Shown: piece after piece, positions 35,402 through 43,924 of the stretch
Layout of the letters: every line of letters begins with the position of its first letter
Numbering within the stretch: the stretch's first letter is position 1
Assembly (NCBI RefSeq): GCF_015220045.1
Contig: NZ_JADBGB010000001.1
Coordinates: 3,217,001-3,281,000, forward strand
Source of the DNA: Marivivens aquimaris
GTDB lineage: Bacteria > Pseudomonadota > Alphaproteobacteria > Rhodobacterales > Rhodobacteraceae
Direction: 5' to 3'
DNA length: 64,000 bases
Position numbers and translations under genes: made by a program
Notes under the pieces: model-generated
Told to the model about the DNA's origin: nothing
Database searches by the model: none
What the model saw: only the letters and a program-made list of their open reading frames with translations

Positions 35402-35731
35402 ATGGCACAGTATACCTTTCGCACCCGCAGCTCGGATTGTCCGTATGAACTGGCCATCGGTCTGGTCTCAGGCCGGTGGAAGCCGCGGCTGCTTGAAGTG
35501 TTGAAGGACGAAACGCTGCGCTATGGCGATCTGAAGGAACGCCTCAAGCCTGTGTCCGACAAGGTGCTGAGCGCCGCGCTCGATGACATGACGCGCAACG
35601 GTCTGATCAGCCGGACTGCATTTGCGGAAATCCCGCCGCGTGTGGAATACGCGCTGACACCACAAGGCGAGAGCCTTCTGGAAGCTCTCGGCCCGCTGCG
35701 GGATTGGGCGCGGACCGAGAACGGTAGATAG
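35402..35731 (+). CDS. HxlR-family transcriptional regulator
   Basis: A 109-residue winged-helix regulator. Family marks: a conserved Cys near the N-terminus (SSDCPYELAIGLVSGRWKPRLLEVL), the recognition region LRYGDLKERLKPVSDKVLSAALDDM and the wing IPPRVEYALTPQGESL. HxlR proteins often sense electrophiles or redox stress through that cysteine. It begins 9 bases after the MscS stop, with the AAGGA sequence almost touching the ATG, so translation may depend on coupling. The convergent OsmC-family peroxidase gene is a plausible target by function, though not by position. Confidence 0.88.
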   Translation: MAQYTFRTRSSDCPYELAIGLVSGRWKPRLLEVLKDETLRYGDLKERLKPVSDKVLSAALDDMTRNGLISRTAFAEIPPRVEYALTPQGESLLEALGPLRDWARTENGR

Positions 35732-35755
35732 GGCAGGGGCCGAAGCCCCGCCGCA

Positions 35756-36175
35756 TCAGTTGATTTTGGCATCCATCGTGATTTCGCAGTTCAGAAGCTG
35801 CGAGATCGGGCAGTTCTTTTCCGCATCTTCAGCGGCTGCACGGATGTCGGCCTCATTGCCCGATGCTTTGATCGTGACGTCGAGGTGCGCTTTGACGACT
35901 TTCGGGCCGTCCGACATATCGAGGAAGATGGTCGAGGTGGTCTCGATCTTGTCCGCCACGATGTCCTTGTCACCAAGGATGTTCGACAAAGCCATCGAGA
36001 AACAGCCAGCGTGGGCTGCGCCGATTAGCTCTTCGGGGTTGGTGCCCGGCTTGTCTTCGAAACGAGTGTTGAAGCCGTAGGGCTGCGAGGACAGTGCTCC
36101 CGATTGGGTCGAAACTTCGCCCTTACCGTCCTTGAGGCCACCCTGCCAAACTGCGGAACCTGTTTTCTTGATCAT
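35756..36175 (-). CDS. OsmC-family peroxiredoxin
   Basis: A 139-residue hydroperoxide-reducing protein. The two reactive cysteines are in IGAAHAGCFSMALSNIL and AEKNCPISQLLNCEI, in the positions of OsmC. The N-terminal GSAVWQGGLKDGKGEVSTQSG is OsmC-like. It detoxifies organic peroxides with lipoylated partners or other thiols. ATG 36175 has AAGGAG 7 bases upstream; a longer frame exists. It is convergent with the HxlR gene; an inverted repeat (GACGCC / GGCGTC, 36258-36278) lies in its upstream region. Confidence 0.92.
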   Translation of the reverse strand: MIKKTGSAVWQGGLKDGKGEVSTQSGALSSQPYGFNTRFEDKPGTNPEELIGAAHAGCFSMALSNILGDKDIVADKIETTSTIFLDMSDGPKVVKAHLDVTIKASGNEADIRAAAEDAEKNCPISQLLNCEITMDAKIN

Positions 36176-36286
36176 GAAAATCTCCTTTTCAAACAAATCG
36201 AGCCGCACACGGCGGCTTTGATGAACAAACAGGTTTCAGAGGGGGAAAGTTCCGCCTGACGCCTCGTGAGGTGGCGTCTCGGCAAA

Positions 36287-36313
36287 GAAAAACCCCGCCG
36301 GATAGCGGGGCTT
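36287..36313 (-). terminator. Intrinsic terminator after gcrA
   Basis: On the minus strand the stem CCCCGC / GCGGGG with a 6-base loop is followed by five T residues, 24 bases after the gcrA stop. Confidence 0.85.
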
Positions 36314-36336
36314 CTCATGCGCAAATCTTTGGGGCC

Positions 36337-36951
36337 TTAGCGGCGACGGTCGCGTCGTGCGCTCATCGGCTGGAAGGCAACGCCAACGTGGGCTTCGCAG
36401 TAGGGCTTGCCCTGCTGGACGGGCAGACCGCAGAACCAGAAGTGTTCGGTCGCGGGGTCACCCACGGGCCACTTGCAGGTACGCTCGGTCAGTTCCATCA
36501 GCGACAGTTTCTTCGCGGTCTTCTCGACCTCGTTCACACGCGCCAAAGCCTCGGGGCTGATTTCGTTGGTCGACGGCTGCGGCGGCAGCGGCTGACCTGC
36601 GGGGATGATCGCCTTGCGGGCGGCGCTCATCGGGATGGGGGTGTCTTCCTTGGGCTCTTCGGCCTTTGCAGCGACGGGCTCCGGACGAGCCTTCGGGGCA
36701 GCGGCGGGCGCTTCCTTCGCTGCGGGCTTCGCGACCTTCGGTGCGGCGGGCTTTGCTTCCTTCGCTTTGGCAGCCGGAGCAGCAGCCGCAGAACCGCCAC
36801 CGCTTGCGCGGTTCGAGAGACCAAGGCGGTGGACCTTGCCGATCACGGCGTTGCGGGTCACGCCACCAAGCTCTTTGGCGATCTGGCTTGCCGACTGGCC
36901 TTCCGACCACATCTTCTTGAGCAGCTCGACGCGTTCGTCGGTCCAGGACAT
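36337..36951 (-). CDS. gcrA: GcrA cell cycle regulator
   Basis: A 204-residue transcription factor of the alphaproteobacterial cell cycle. The N-terminal HTH is the diagnostic MSWTDERVELLKKMW followed by SASQIAKELGGVTRNAV and IGKVHRLGL. A long Ala/Pro/Lys linker (about residues 50-115) leads to the C-terminal sigma-70-binding domain with CKWPVGDPATEHFWFCG and PYCEAHVGVAF. In Caulobacter, GcrA recruits RNA polymerase at GANTC-methylated promoters. ATG 36951 gives the exact family start. It is the first gene of a single-gene transcript, divergent from an ABC-2 permease across a gap with three GANTC sites. Confidence 0.96.
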   Translation of the reverse strand: MSWTDERVELLKKMWSEGQSASQIAKELGGVTRNAVIGKVHRLGLSNRASGGGSAAAAPAAKAKEAKPAAPKVAKPAAKEAPAAAPKARPEPVAAKAEEPKEDTPIPMSAARKAIIPAGQPLPPQPSTNEISPEALARVNEVEKTAKKLSLMELTERTCKWPVGDPATEHFWFCGLPVQQGKPYCEAHVGVAFQPMSARRDRRR

Positions 36952-37052
36952 ATTTCCGTTCCTTTGGCTTCGCAGGCGGACGCTATGGAGCGTCATCGGC
37001 CTTGCATCATCGGTCAGGGGCCTATTCTAAGCACCAGAACGCGAGATACAAG

Positions 37053-37069
37053 GACTCGAATCATGAATC
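37053..37069. promoter_or_regulatory. Three GANTC sites in 17 bases
   Basis: GACTC at 37053, GAATC at 37058 and GAATC at 37065 form a tight cluster 11 bases before the ABC-2 permease start and about 100 bases upstream of gcrA. Methylation-dependent GcrA or CcrM control of either gene is a reasonable inference. Confidence 0.55.
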
Positions 37070-37079
37070 GGAGGGTTAC

Positions 37080-37883
37080 ATGTCCGTGAACAACGCAATG
37101 GGAGTTCGTCGGTTCGGCCGCGTGAATTGGCTGGGGCTGTGGACGCTCATGCAGCGCGAGGTTTTGCGTTTCATGAACGTCTGGTCGCAGACGATCATGG
37201 CGCCGCTGATCAACGCCGGACTGTTCCTTCTCATCTTTACTATCGCGATCGGATCGCAGCGCGGCGATGTCATGGGCGTGCCGTTCATGCACTTCCTCGC
37301 GCCTGGTATCCTGACCATGACGGTCATCCAGAACGCCTTTGCCAATTCGTCGTCCTCGCTGACCTCGGCCAAAGTGCAGGGCAACATCGTCGACACGTTG
37401 ATGCCCCCGCTGAACGCAGGCGAACTTGTCGCCGGTTACATCGCAGGCGCCGTCGCGCGCGGCCTGCTGGTCGCCGTCGTCATCGCCATCGGTGTCTGGC
37501 TTGCGCTGGGCGTCGGAATGCAGCACCCGCTTTGGGTTTTCGTCTTTGTCATCTTGGGCGCGGTGTTCATGGGCTCCCTCGGCCTCATCGCCGCGATCTT
37601 CGCCAACAAATTCGACCAGCTTGCCGCGATTTCGAACTTCATCGTGACGCCGTTGTCGTTTCTGTCGGGCACATTCTATTCGATCGACGCACTGCCGCCC
37701 GTGCTGAACAAACTCAGCCACGTGAACCCGTTCTTCTACATCATCGACGGCGTCCGCTACGGCATGATCGGCGTGTCTGACGGCTCCCCGTGGCGCGGCC
37801 TCTGGGTTGCACTGCTGGCTTGTGCGCTGGTCATCAGCATCTGCTGGTACTGGTTCAACAAGGGCTACCGCCTCAAAGCCTGA
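37080..37883 (+). CDS. ABC-2 type transporter permease
   Basis: A 267-residue inner-membrane protein with six hydrophobic segments and the ABC-2 signature region (FYSIDALPPVLNKLSHVNPFFYIIDGVRYGMIG). The N-terminal part (LWTLMQREVLRFMNVWSQTIMAPLINA) is typical of the YadH-like export permeases. Such proteins export drugs, polysaccharides or lipids with a separate ATPase, which is not in the window. ATG 37080 has GGAGGG 4 bases upstream; the frame begins earlier but without support. It is divergent from gcrA. Confidence 0.9.
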   Translation: MSVNNAMGVRRFGRVNWLGLWTLMQREVLRFMNVWSQTIMAPLINAGLFLLIFTIAIGSQRGDVMGVPFMHFLAPGILTMTVIQNAFANSSSSLTSAKVQGNIVDTLMPPLNAGELVAGYIAGAVARGLLVAVVIAIGVWLALGVGMQHPLWVFVFVILGAVFMGSLGLIAAIFANKFDQLAAISNFIVTPLSFLSGTFYSIDALPPVLNKLSHVNPFFYIIDGVRYGMIGVSDGSPWRGLWVALLACALVISICWYWFNKGYRLKA

Positions 37884-37910
37884 CCTTTCAGAAATCTGTA
37901 GAACCCTACG

Positions 37911-37938
37911 TCATGTGGCCCTATACGGGGCCACATGA
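37911..37938 (+). terminator. Perfect 11-bp hairpin after the ABC-2 permease
   Basis: TCATGTGGCCC and GGGCCACATGA pair fully around a 6-base loop, 28 bases after the stop. There is no T-tract, so it may be a processing or stabilising hairpin rather than an intrinsic terminator. Confidence 0.5.
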
Positions 37939-38087
37939 TGACTGCGACGCAAACCACACTGATTCGACGCCGACGCTGAAAAAATGCGCCGTGCGCCGCT
38001 TTGCGCGCCCATCTTCCTTCCTTACACATTGACAGCCCCAGAATGCCTTGGCACCAATCGGGCTTCTTATTTCCAAAGGGTTTGACT

Positions 38088-39266
38088 ATGATCCCCAGCG
38101 TTTTGCCGACCTATAACCGCGCTCCGCTTTCCTTCGTCAAAGGCGAAGGCTCCTGGCTGATCGAGGCTGACGGCCGACGTTTTCTCGATCTGGGTGCGGG
38201 CATCGCGGTGAACGCACTTGGTCACGCGAACCCCGATCTGGTCGCTGCCCTGACCAAGCAGGCAGGCAAGCTCTGGCACGTCTCGAACCTCTATAACATC
38301 GACCAGCAGCAATCGCTGGCCGACAAGCTCGTCGACAACTCGTTCGCCGATACCGTGTTCTTCACCAACTCGGGCACCGAAAGCTGCGAGCTGGCGGTGA
38401 AGATGGCGCGCAAGTACTTCTATGAGAAGGGCCAGCCCGAGCGCACCACTATCATCGCGTTCGAAGGCTCGTTCCATGGCCGTTCGTCGGCAGGTATCGC
38501 CGCCGCCGGTTCGGAGAAAATGACCAAAGGCTTCGGCCCGCTGCTCCCCGGTTTCGTGCATCTTCCGTGGGGCGATCACGACGCGCTGCGCGAAGCTGCG
38601 GCCAAGCCCGGCGTTGGCGCGATCATCGTCGAGCCCGTGCAGGGCGAAGGCGGCATCCGTCCGCTGCCCGACCAGTGCATGAAGGGCCTGCGCGATCTGT
38701 GCGACGAGCACGGCATCCTGCTGATATTCGACGAGGTCCAGTGCGGCGTTGGCCGTACCGGCAAACTCTTCGCGCACGAATGGGCAGGCATCACGCCCGA
38801 CATCATGATGGTCGCCAAAGGTATCGGCGGCGGCTTCCCCCTCGGCGCTGTCCTCGCCACCGAAAACGCGGCGAGCGGCATGACTGCAGGCACCCATGGC
38901 TCGACCTATGGCGGCAACCCGCTGGCCTGCGCCGTTGGTAACAAGATCATGGACATCATCGCCGATGATGCCTTCCTCGCCGAAGTGAACCGCAAAGCAG
39001 CCCTTCTGCGCCAGAAGCTCGAAGGCATCGTCGCCGCCCACCCCGACACGCTGGAAAGCGTACGCGGCAGCGGCCTGATGCTCGGTATCAAATGCAAGGC
39101 GACCAACCTCGATCTGGTGAAGGCTGGCTATGGCGCGGAAGTCCTTCTGGTCCCCGCAGGCGACAACGTCGTCCGCCTGCTGCCGCCGCTGAACATCACC
39201 GACGAAGACATTGCTGAGGCAGCCAGCCGAATTGATGCTGCCGCAACCGCACTGGAACAGGCCTGA
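38088..39266 (+). CDS. argD: Acetylornithine aminotransferase
   Basis: A 392-residue class III PLP aminotransferase of arginine synthesis (may also serve succinyldiaminopimelate). The PLP lysine is in IMMVAKGIGGGFPLGA; other marks are FTNSGTESCELAVKMAR, FEGSFHGRSSAGIAA, LLIFDEVQCGVGRTGK and THGSTYGGNPLACAVG. ATG 38088 is followed by the family start IPSVLPTYNRAPLSF; the in-frame upstream extension is rejected. argF follows 87 bases later, separated by a repeat element, and the two probably form one transcript. Confidence 0.93.
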   Translation: MIPSVLPTYNRAPLSFVKGEGSWLIEADGRRFLDLGAGIAVNALGHANPDLVAALTKQAGKLWHVSNLYNIDQQQSLADKLVDNSFADTVFFTNSGTESCELAVKMARKYFYEKGQPERTTIIAFEGSFHGRSSAGIAAAGSEKMTKGFGPLLPGFVHLPWGDHDALREAAAKPGVGAIIVEPVQGEGGIRPLPDQCMKGLRDLCDEHGILLIFDEVQCGVGRTGKLFAHEWAGITPDIMMVAKGIGGGFPLGAVLATENAASGMTAGTHGSTYGGNPLACAVGNKIMDIIADDAFLAEVNRKAALLRQKLEGIVAAHPDTLESVRGSGLMLGIKCKATNLDLVKAGYGAEVLLVPAGDNVVRLLPPLNITDEDIAEAASRIDAAATALEQA

Positions 39267-39276
39267 TATTCACTCT

Positions 39277-39335
39277 GGCCTAAATACCTCGGGGGTGAAT
39301 GGCCGCAGGCCAGAGGGGGCAGAGCCCCCGCGCCC
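39277..39335 (+). repeat. Intergenic repeat, copy 2
   Basis: The order of blocks CTAAATACCTCGGGGG, TGAATGGCCGCAGGCC and the hairpin GGGGGCAGAGCCCCC is the same as that of the element at 15326-15380 on the other strand. Here it lies inside the argD-argF gap. It resembles short G/C-rich intergenic repeats common in roseobacter genomes. Confidence 0.7.
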
Positions 39336-39353
39336 CACTCAGAAAGTAAGAAC

Positions 39354-40280
39354 ATGAACCATTTCCTTGATATCAACGCCACCTCCGCCGAAGACCTGCG
39401 GAGCATCATCGACAACGCCAAAGCCATGAAGGCAGCCCGCAGCGGCCTGCCCAAAGGCACCACGGACGAAGACAAGCCGCTCGACGGTCAGATGGTCGCT
39501 CTGATCTTCGAAAAGCCGTCGACCCGTACCCGCGTGTCCTTCGATGTCGGCGTGCGCCAGATGGGCGGTCAGACGATGGTTCTATCTGGCGCTGATATGC
39601 AGCTTGGTCACGGCGAAACCATTGCCGACACCGCGCGCGTTCTGTCCCGTTATGTCGATATGATCATGATCCGCACGTTCGAGGAACAGACCCTCCTCGA
39701 TATGGCCGAGTACGCGACCGTACCCGTGATCAACGGCCTGACCAACCGCACCCACCCCTGTCAGATCATGGCTGACATACAGACCTTCGAAGAGCACCGC
39801 GGTTCGATCAGCGGTAAGAAAGTCGTGTGGAGCGGTGACGGCAACAATGTCTGCGCGTCGTTCATCCACGCCGCAGGCCAGTTCGGCTTCGACCTGACCT
39901 TCACCGGCCCGCAGACCCTCGATCCCGAAGCCGGTTTCGTTGAGGAGGCCCGCGCGAAGGGCGTTGATATCCAGATCGAGCGCGACCCGATGAAGGCTGT
40001 CGAAGGCGCCGACCTTGTTGTTACCGATACGTGGGTGTCGATGCATGACCCGGCGTCCGCCCGCGAGCGTCGGCATAACCAGCTGCACCCCTATCAGGTG
40101 AACGAACGCCTGATGGCTGCTGCCAAGCCCGACGCACTGTTCATGCACTGCCTGCCTGCGCACCGCGAAGACGAGGCGACGAGCGCTGTGATGGATGGTC
40201 CGAACTCGGTGATCTTTGACGAGGCTGAAAACCGCCTCCACGCGCAGAAAGCGATCATGCGCTGGTGCCTCGGCAAGTAA
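39354..40280 (+). CDS. argF: Ornithine carbamoyltransferase
   Basis: A 308-residue enzyme that makes citrulline from ornithine and carbamoyl phosphate. The carbamoyl-phosphate site is [12 protein letters not shown], followed by [17 protein letters not shown]. The ornithine loop is DTWVSMHDP, and HCLPAHRED is the catalytic Cys motif. Length is normal. It shares the transcript with argD and links to carB earlier in the window, which supplies carbamoyl phosphate. A strong bidirectional terminator follows. Confidence 0.96.
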   Translation: MNHFLDINATSAEDLRSIIDNAKAMKAARSGLPKGTTDEDKPLDGQMVALIFEKPSTRTRVSFDVGVRQMGGQTMVLSGADMQLGHGETIADTARVLSRYVDMIMIRTFEEQTLLDMAEYATVPVINGLTNRTHPCQIMADIQTFEEHRGSISGKKVVWSGDGNNVCASFIHAAGQFGFDLTFTGPQTLDPEAGFVEEARAKGVDIQIERDPMKAVEGADLVVTDTWVSMHDPASARERRHNQLHPYQVNERLMAAAKPDALFMHCLPAHREDEATSAVMDGPNSVIFDEAENRLHAQKAIMRWCLGK

Positions 40281-40300
40281 GCCGACAGCACACAATATGA

Positions 40301-40335
40301 AAAAGGGCGGACCCTCGGGCCCGCCCTTTTGTTTT
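40301..40335. terminator. Bidirectional terminator between argF and pit
   Basis: A 10-bp stem AAAAGGGCGG / CCGCCCTTTT with a 10-base loop is followed by GTTTT on the plus strand and by TTTT on the minus strand, 20 bases after the argF stop and touching the pit stop. Confidence 0.88.
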
Positions 40336-41818
40336 ACGCGTTGAACAGTCCGTTCAGCGCGAGGAAGACCACCGCAGAGAGCAGCGCGGCTGCCGGAACG
40401 GTGATGATCCACGCGGCCACGATCGTCATGAAGTGGCTGCGGCGCACCAGCTTGCGGCGGCGGCGCTCTTCGGGAGCAACGATTTTGCCCGATCCGTGCT
40501 GCTCGGCGTATTTGCGTGTGCGGCGTGCGTGGTCCCATTCACGGTAGAAACCGACGCCAAAGACGCCGCCGACCGCGATGTGGGTGGACGACACCGGCAG
40601 ACCCAGCCAGCTTGCGACAATGACTGTGATTGCGGCAGAGAGGGCAACGCAGTAGGCGCGCATCGGGTTGAGCTTGGTGATCTGGCTGCCGACCATCTTG
40701 ATCAGCTTCGGACCGAAGGTAATCAGGCCGAAGGAGATGCCGAACGCGCCGATGATCATCACCCAGTGCGGGATCTGGACCTTGCCGGCGATCTCTCCGA
40801 ATTCCTGCGTGTGAACAATCGCGGCCAGCGGGCCAACGGCGTTCGCCACGTCGTTCGCACCATGGGCAAACGACAGCAGAGCGGCGGAAATCACGAGCGG
40901 CAGACCGAAGAGAATCTTTAGCGACTTGTTGCGGTTCTCGAGGCCCTGCGACTTCTTGTTGATATAGGGCTTAGACGCAAAATAGGTCACCACAGCAACG
41001 CCGAGGCCGATGATAAGTGCGGGCACCAGATCAACCGAGACGATCTTTTTCAGGCCCTTGATAGCAAGGTAGGTCGAGAAGACGCCTGCCATGATCGCGA
41101 TCAGCACGGGCACCCAGCGGCGGGCGGCAGAGATCTTGTCTTCCTGATAGATGATGCGGCTCTTGATGAACGCGAGGAACATCGCAGCCACGATACCGCC
41201 AAGAGCAGGGGAGATAACCCAACTCGCCGCGATCATGCCCATCGACTCCCAGTTCACCGCAGTGAAGCCAGCAGCGGCGATACCAGCGCCCATCACGCCG
41301 CCAACGACGGAGTGGGTGGTCGACACCGGCGCGCCAATCCATGTCGCGAGGTTGACCCACAGCGCCGAGGACACCAGCGCGGCCATCATCGCCCAGATGA
41401 ACACTTGCGAGCTTTCGATCATCGACGGGTCGATAATGCCCTTAGAGATCGTGGAAACCACGTCACCGCCAGCGAGCAGCGCACCGGCGCTTTCGCAGAT
41501 CGCGGCGATCACAATGGCGCCGCCCATGGTCAGTGCGTTCGCACCAACAGCGGGGCCCATGTTGTTCGCGACGTCATTGGCGCCGATGTTGAGCGCCATA
41601 TATGCGCCGAAGACGGCAGCGGCGACGACGATGGCAGAGCCGTGGCTTGCGTCAAAGAACGCAGCAGCGGCAAAACCGACGATAACCATAAACGCGAGAG
41701 CAACGCCCATCCCGACGAGCGGGCGGGATACATACATGGTACCTTGTTCCAGCACGGAAATGCGGTGGAGGTCCTTATCGATCGTTTTCCACGGATCTTG
41801 TGGGGTCGGATTTTCCAT
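40334..41818 (-). CDS. pit: Inorganic phosphate transporter, PiT family
   Basis: A 494-residue membrane transporter with about 10-12 helices. Both family repeats carry the GANDVANN-type signature: NIGANDVANNMGPAVGANALT near the N-terminus and SFAHGANDVANAVGPLAAI in the second half. It carries phosphate, often as a metal complex, with low affinity and proton symport. A central cytoplasmic loop (YINKKSQGLENRNKS) and a basic C-terminal loop (EERRRRKLVRRS) are present. A PHO-box-like repeat lies about 30 bases upstream of the start, so phosphate-dependent control is likely. Confidence 0.95.
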   Translation of the reverse strand: MENPTPQDPWKTIDKDLHRISVLEQGTMYVSRPLVGMGVALAFMVIVGFAAAAFFDASHGSAIVVAAAVFGAYMALNIGANDVANNMGPAVGANALTMGGAIVIAAICESAGALLAGGDVVSTISKGIIDPSMIESSQVFIWAMMAALVSSALWVNLATWIGAPVSTTHSVVGGVMGAGIAAAGFTAVNWESMGMIAASWVISPALGGIVAAMFLAFIKSRIIYQEDKISAARRWVPVLIAIMAGVFSTYLAIKGLKKIVSVDLVPALIIGLGVAVVTYFASKPYINKKSQGLENRNKSLKILFGLPLVISAALLSFAHGANDVANAVGPLAAIVHTQEFGEIAGKVQIPHWVMIIGAFGISFGLITFGPKLIKMVGSQITKLNPMRAYCVALSAAITVIVASWLGLPVSSTHIAVGGVFGVGFYREWDHARRTRKYAEQHGSGKIVAPEERRRRKLVRRSHFMTIVAAWIITVPAAALLSAVVFLALNGLFNA

Positions 41819-41846
41819 CGTACGCGGCCTTTGGTGTAGCGAAGCA

Positions 41847-41865
41847 CTGTCATACTTCTGTTACA
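41847..41865 (+). promoter_or_regulatory. PHO-box-like direct repeat upstream of pit
   Basis: CTGTCAT at 41847 and CTGTTAC at 41858 are direct repeats with an 11-bp period, matching the PhoB box consensus apart from one base. The site is 29-47 bases upstream of the pit start, on the opposite strand to the gene. PhoB represses pit in rhizobia. Confidence 0.65.
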
Positions 41866-41899
41866 ATTGGAGGCGCGTTAACGGGTCGGACGTGTCAAA

Positions 41900-42394
41900 T
41901 CAACCTGTCGCTTGTGTATCACGCGCGTGACTTGCCGGAAATCTACGTAAAATCGCTGCCAGATCAGGTTCGCGGACCATCTGCGCCGCATTTTCGAAGG
42001 GCACCCAGATACGCTCGCGCTTGTCCTGTTCGGGATAGGTCTTGGCCAATTCCATCACACGCACGGGATAAACCATAGTCAGGCATTCCTGAACGACGCC
42101 GTTCTTCATGGTTTTCATCGAGGCGTAGGTGCCAAACACCTCGCTATCCGCGATGCCGGTTTTGACGCCTGCTTCTTCCCATGCCTCGGTTAGAGCAGCC
42201 TGATGGTGGTGCAGACCGTCGATCGGCCAGCCTTTGGGAAGGATCCAGCGGCCCTCTGAGGAGGTCACGAGCAACACTTCTAGGTGATCATCGGCCATGC
42301 GATAGCACAACGCTGCAACCTGCTCGGCTGGCGGACGTTTAAGCAAAGGAACTACGCCTTCGCGCCATAACTGTCGCAAGAATGAAGTGACCAT
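41900..42394 (-). CDS. Nudix hydrolase
   Basis: A 164-residue hydrolase of nucleoside-diphosphate-linked compounds. The Nudix box is GWPIDGLHHHQAALTEAWEEAG: the metal-binding EAWEEAGV end is intact, but the first Glu of the consensus is Leu and the Arg before it is Thr, as in some diphosphoinositol-polyphosphate-like Nudix proteins. WILPKGWP precedes it. The substrate cannot be assigned. ATG 42394 is the only early start. It is upstream of pit on the same strand with 81 bases between, and PHO-box control seems to concern pit only. Confidence 0.85.
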   Translation of the reverse strand: MVTSFLRQLWREGVVPLLKRPPAEQVAALCYRMADDHLEVLLVTSSEGRWILPKGWPIDGLHHHQAALTEAWEEAGVKTGIADSEVFGTYASMKTMKNGVVQECLTMVYPVRVMELAKTYPEQDKRERIWVPFENAAQMVREPDLAAILRRFPASHARDTQATG

Positions 42395-42484
42395 TGTGTG
42401 ATTAGGGCGTTTCCTTTTCCGCCCCTCCCCAATATCAGTGACGGCGAGAGAGGCAAACCGATCTAAATCAGAGGACTATTTTCT

Positions 42485-43888
42485 ATGACCGAATTGGCAC
42501 ACCTCGGGCTCTACGGCCTCGGTACGATGGGCAGTGCACTTGCGCTGAACATCCTCGACAACGGCTTTGCCCTACACGTGGCCAACCGTCAGGAAGCCGT
42601 AACGACTGCCTTTGCCGAAGAAGCCGGTCCGCTTGCCGACAAACTGACGACCCACAAGGATCTGGCCGCGATGGCCAAGGACATGCCCGCGCCCCGCGCG
42701 ATCATCCTGATGATCCCCGCTGGCAAGCCCGTCGAAGACACCATCATCGCGCTCTGCGATATGCTGGAGCCGGGTGATACCATCATCGACGCCGGGAACT
42801 CCGACTTCCACGATACCCGTCGCCGCACCGAATTCGTCGAAGCCAAGGGGCTGACCTTCATCGGTATGGGCGTTTCCGGCGGTGAAGAGGGCGCACGTCA
42901 CGGCCCGTCCATCATGGTCGGCGGCACCCCGCAGGCGTGGACTGGCATCCGTCCCGTCATCATGGCGATTGCGGCGAAGTTCGAAGACGAGCCCTGTGCC
43001 GATCACCTCGGCCCCGATGGCGCCGGTCACTTCGTTAAAACCGTGCACAACGGTATCGAATACGCCGACATGCAGATGATCGCCGAAACCTACGGCATGA
43101 TGCGCTACGGCCAAGGTCTCGCTCCGGCAGAGATCGGCAAGCGTTTCGAAGAGTGGGACTCGGGCGCGCTGACCGCGTACCTGATGGAGATCACCGGCAA
43201 GGTTCTGCAAGCGACCGACACCCAGACCGGCGTTCCTGCTGTGGACGTGATCCTCGACCGCGCTGGTCAGAAGGGCACCGGCCGCTGGACGCTGATCGAA
43301 GCTCTGCGCCTCGGCCAGTCCGCATCGGCCATCGAAGCCGCCGTCGCATCGCGTAGCTGGTCGTCGGAAAAAGAGACCCGCGTCGCTGGTGAGGACATCC
43401 TTGGCGGTTCGCGCGGTTCGGTCGATCTGCAAGACGCCGACTACAAGGATGCGCTGCTCGCGGCCCGCATCATCGCTTACGCTCAAGGCTTCCGCCTACT
43501 GGCTGCTGCGTCGGAAGAATACAGCTGGAACCTCGATTTCGCGCGTATCGCAGAAATCTGGCGCGCTGGCTGCATCATCCGTTCGGCGCTGCTGGACGAC
43601 ATCTCTGCTGCGTTCCGCGGTGACATGCCTCACGGCCAGCTGATCTTCGCACCGTTCTTTGCCGAGCGCCTGAAAGAGACCCTGCCGGCCCTGCGCCGCG
43701 TGGTTTCGGCAGCGGCTCTGGGCGGTCACCCGATCCCCGCGCTGTCGTCGGCCCTGTCGTTCGTCGACACCTTCGGCATGGCCCGCGGCACTACGGACCT
43801 CATTCAGGCCCAGCGTGACTTCTTCGGGATGCACGGGTTCGAGCGCATCGGCGGCGACGCCGGTCAGCACGGCCCTTGGTGGGAATAA
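42485..43888 (+). CDS. gnd: 6-phosphogluconate dehydrogenase, decarboxylating
   Basis: A 467-residue pentose-phosphate enzyme producing ribulose 5-phosphate, CO2 and NADPH. The N-terminal Rossmann motif is LGLYGLGTMGSALALNI; NADP-specificity residues NR follow in VANRQEAV. The signature MGVSGGEEGARHGPSIMVGG and the catalytic VKTVHNGIEYADMQMIAETY are present. Length is that of the long (about 470) form. It starts with ATG 42485 and is monocistronic, with a terminator immediately after. The zwf gene is not in the window. Confidence 0.95.
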   Translation: MTELAHLGLYGLGTMGSALALNILDNGFALHVANRQEAVTTAFAEEAGPLADKLTTHKDLAAMAKDMPAPRAIILMIPAGKPVEDTIIALCDMLEPGDTIIDAGNSDFHDTRRRTEFVEAKGLTFIGMGVSGGEEGARHGPSIMVGGTPQAWTGIRPVIMAIAAKFEDEPCADHLGPDGAGHFVKTVHNGIEYADMQMIAETYGMMRYGQGLAPAEIGKRFEEWDSGALTAYLMEITGKVLQATDTQTGVPAVDVILDRAGQKGTGRWTLIEALRLGQSASAIEAAVASRSWSSEKETRVAGEDILGGSRGSVDLQDADYKDALLAARIIAYAQGFRLLAAASEEYSWNLDFARIAEIWRAGCIIRSALLDDISAAFRGDMPHGQLIFAPFFAERLKETLPALRRVVSAAALGGHPIPALSSALSFVDTFGMARGTTDLIQAQRDFFGMHGFERIGGDAGQHGPWWE

Positions 43889-43897
43889 GATAACAAG

Positions 43898-43919
43898 CGC
43901 CGCCTTCGGGCGGCGTTTT
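43898..43919 (+). terminator. Intrinsic terminator after gnd
   Basis: A 7-bp stem CGCCGCC / GGCGGCG with a TTCG loop and four T residues (then CGTTTT) begins 10 bases after the gnd stop; the T-tract runs into the stop of the convergent amidohydrolase gene. Confidence 0.92.
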
Positions 43920-43924
43920 CGTTT

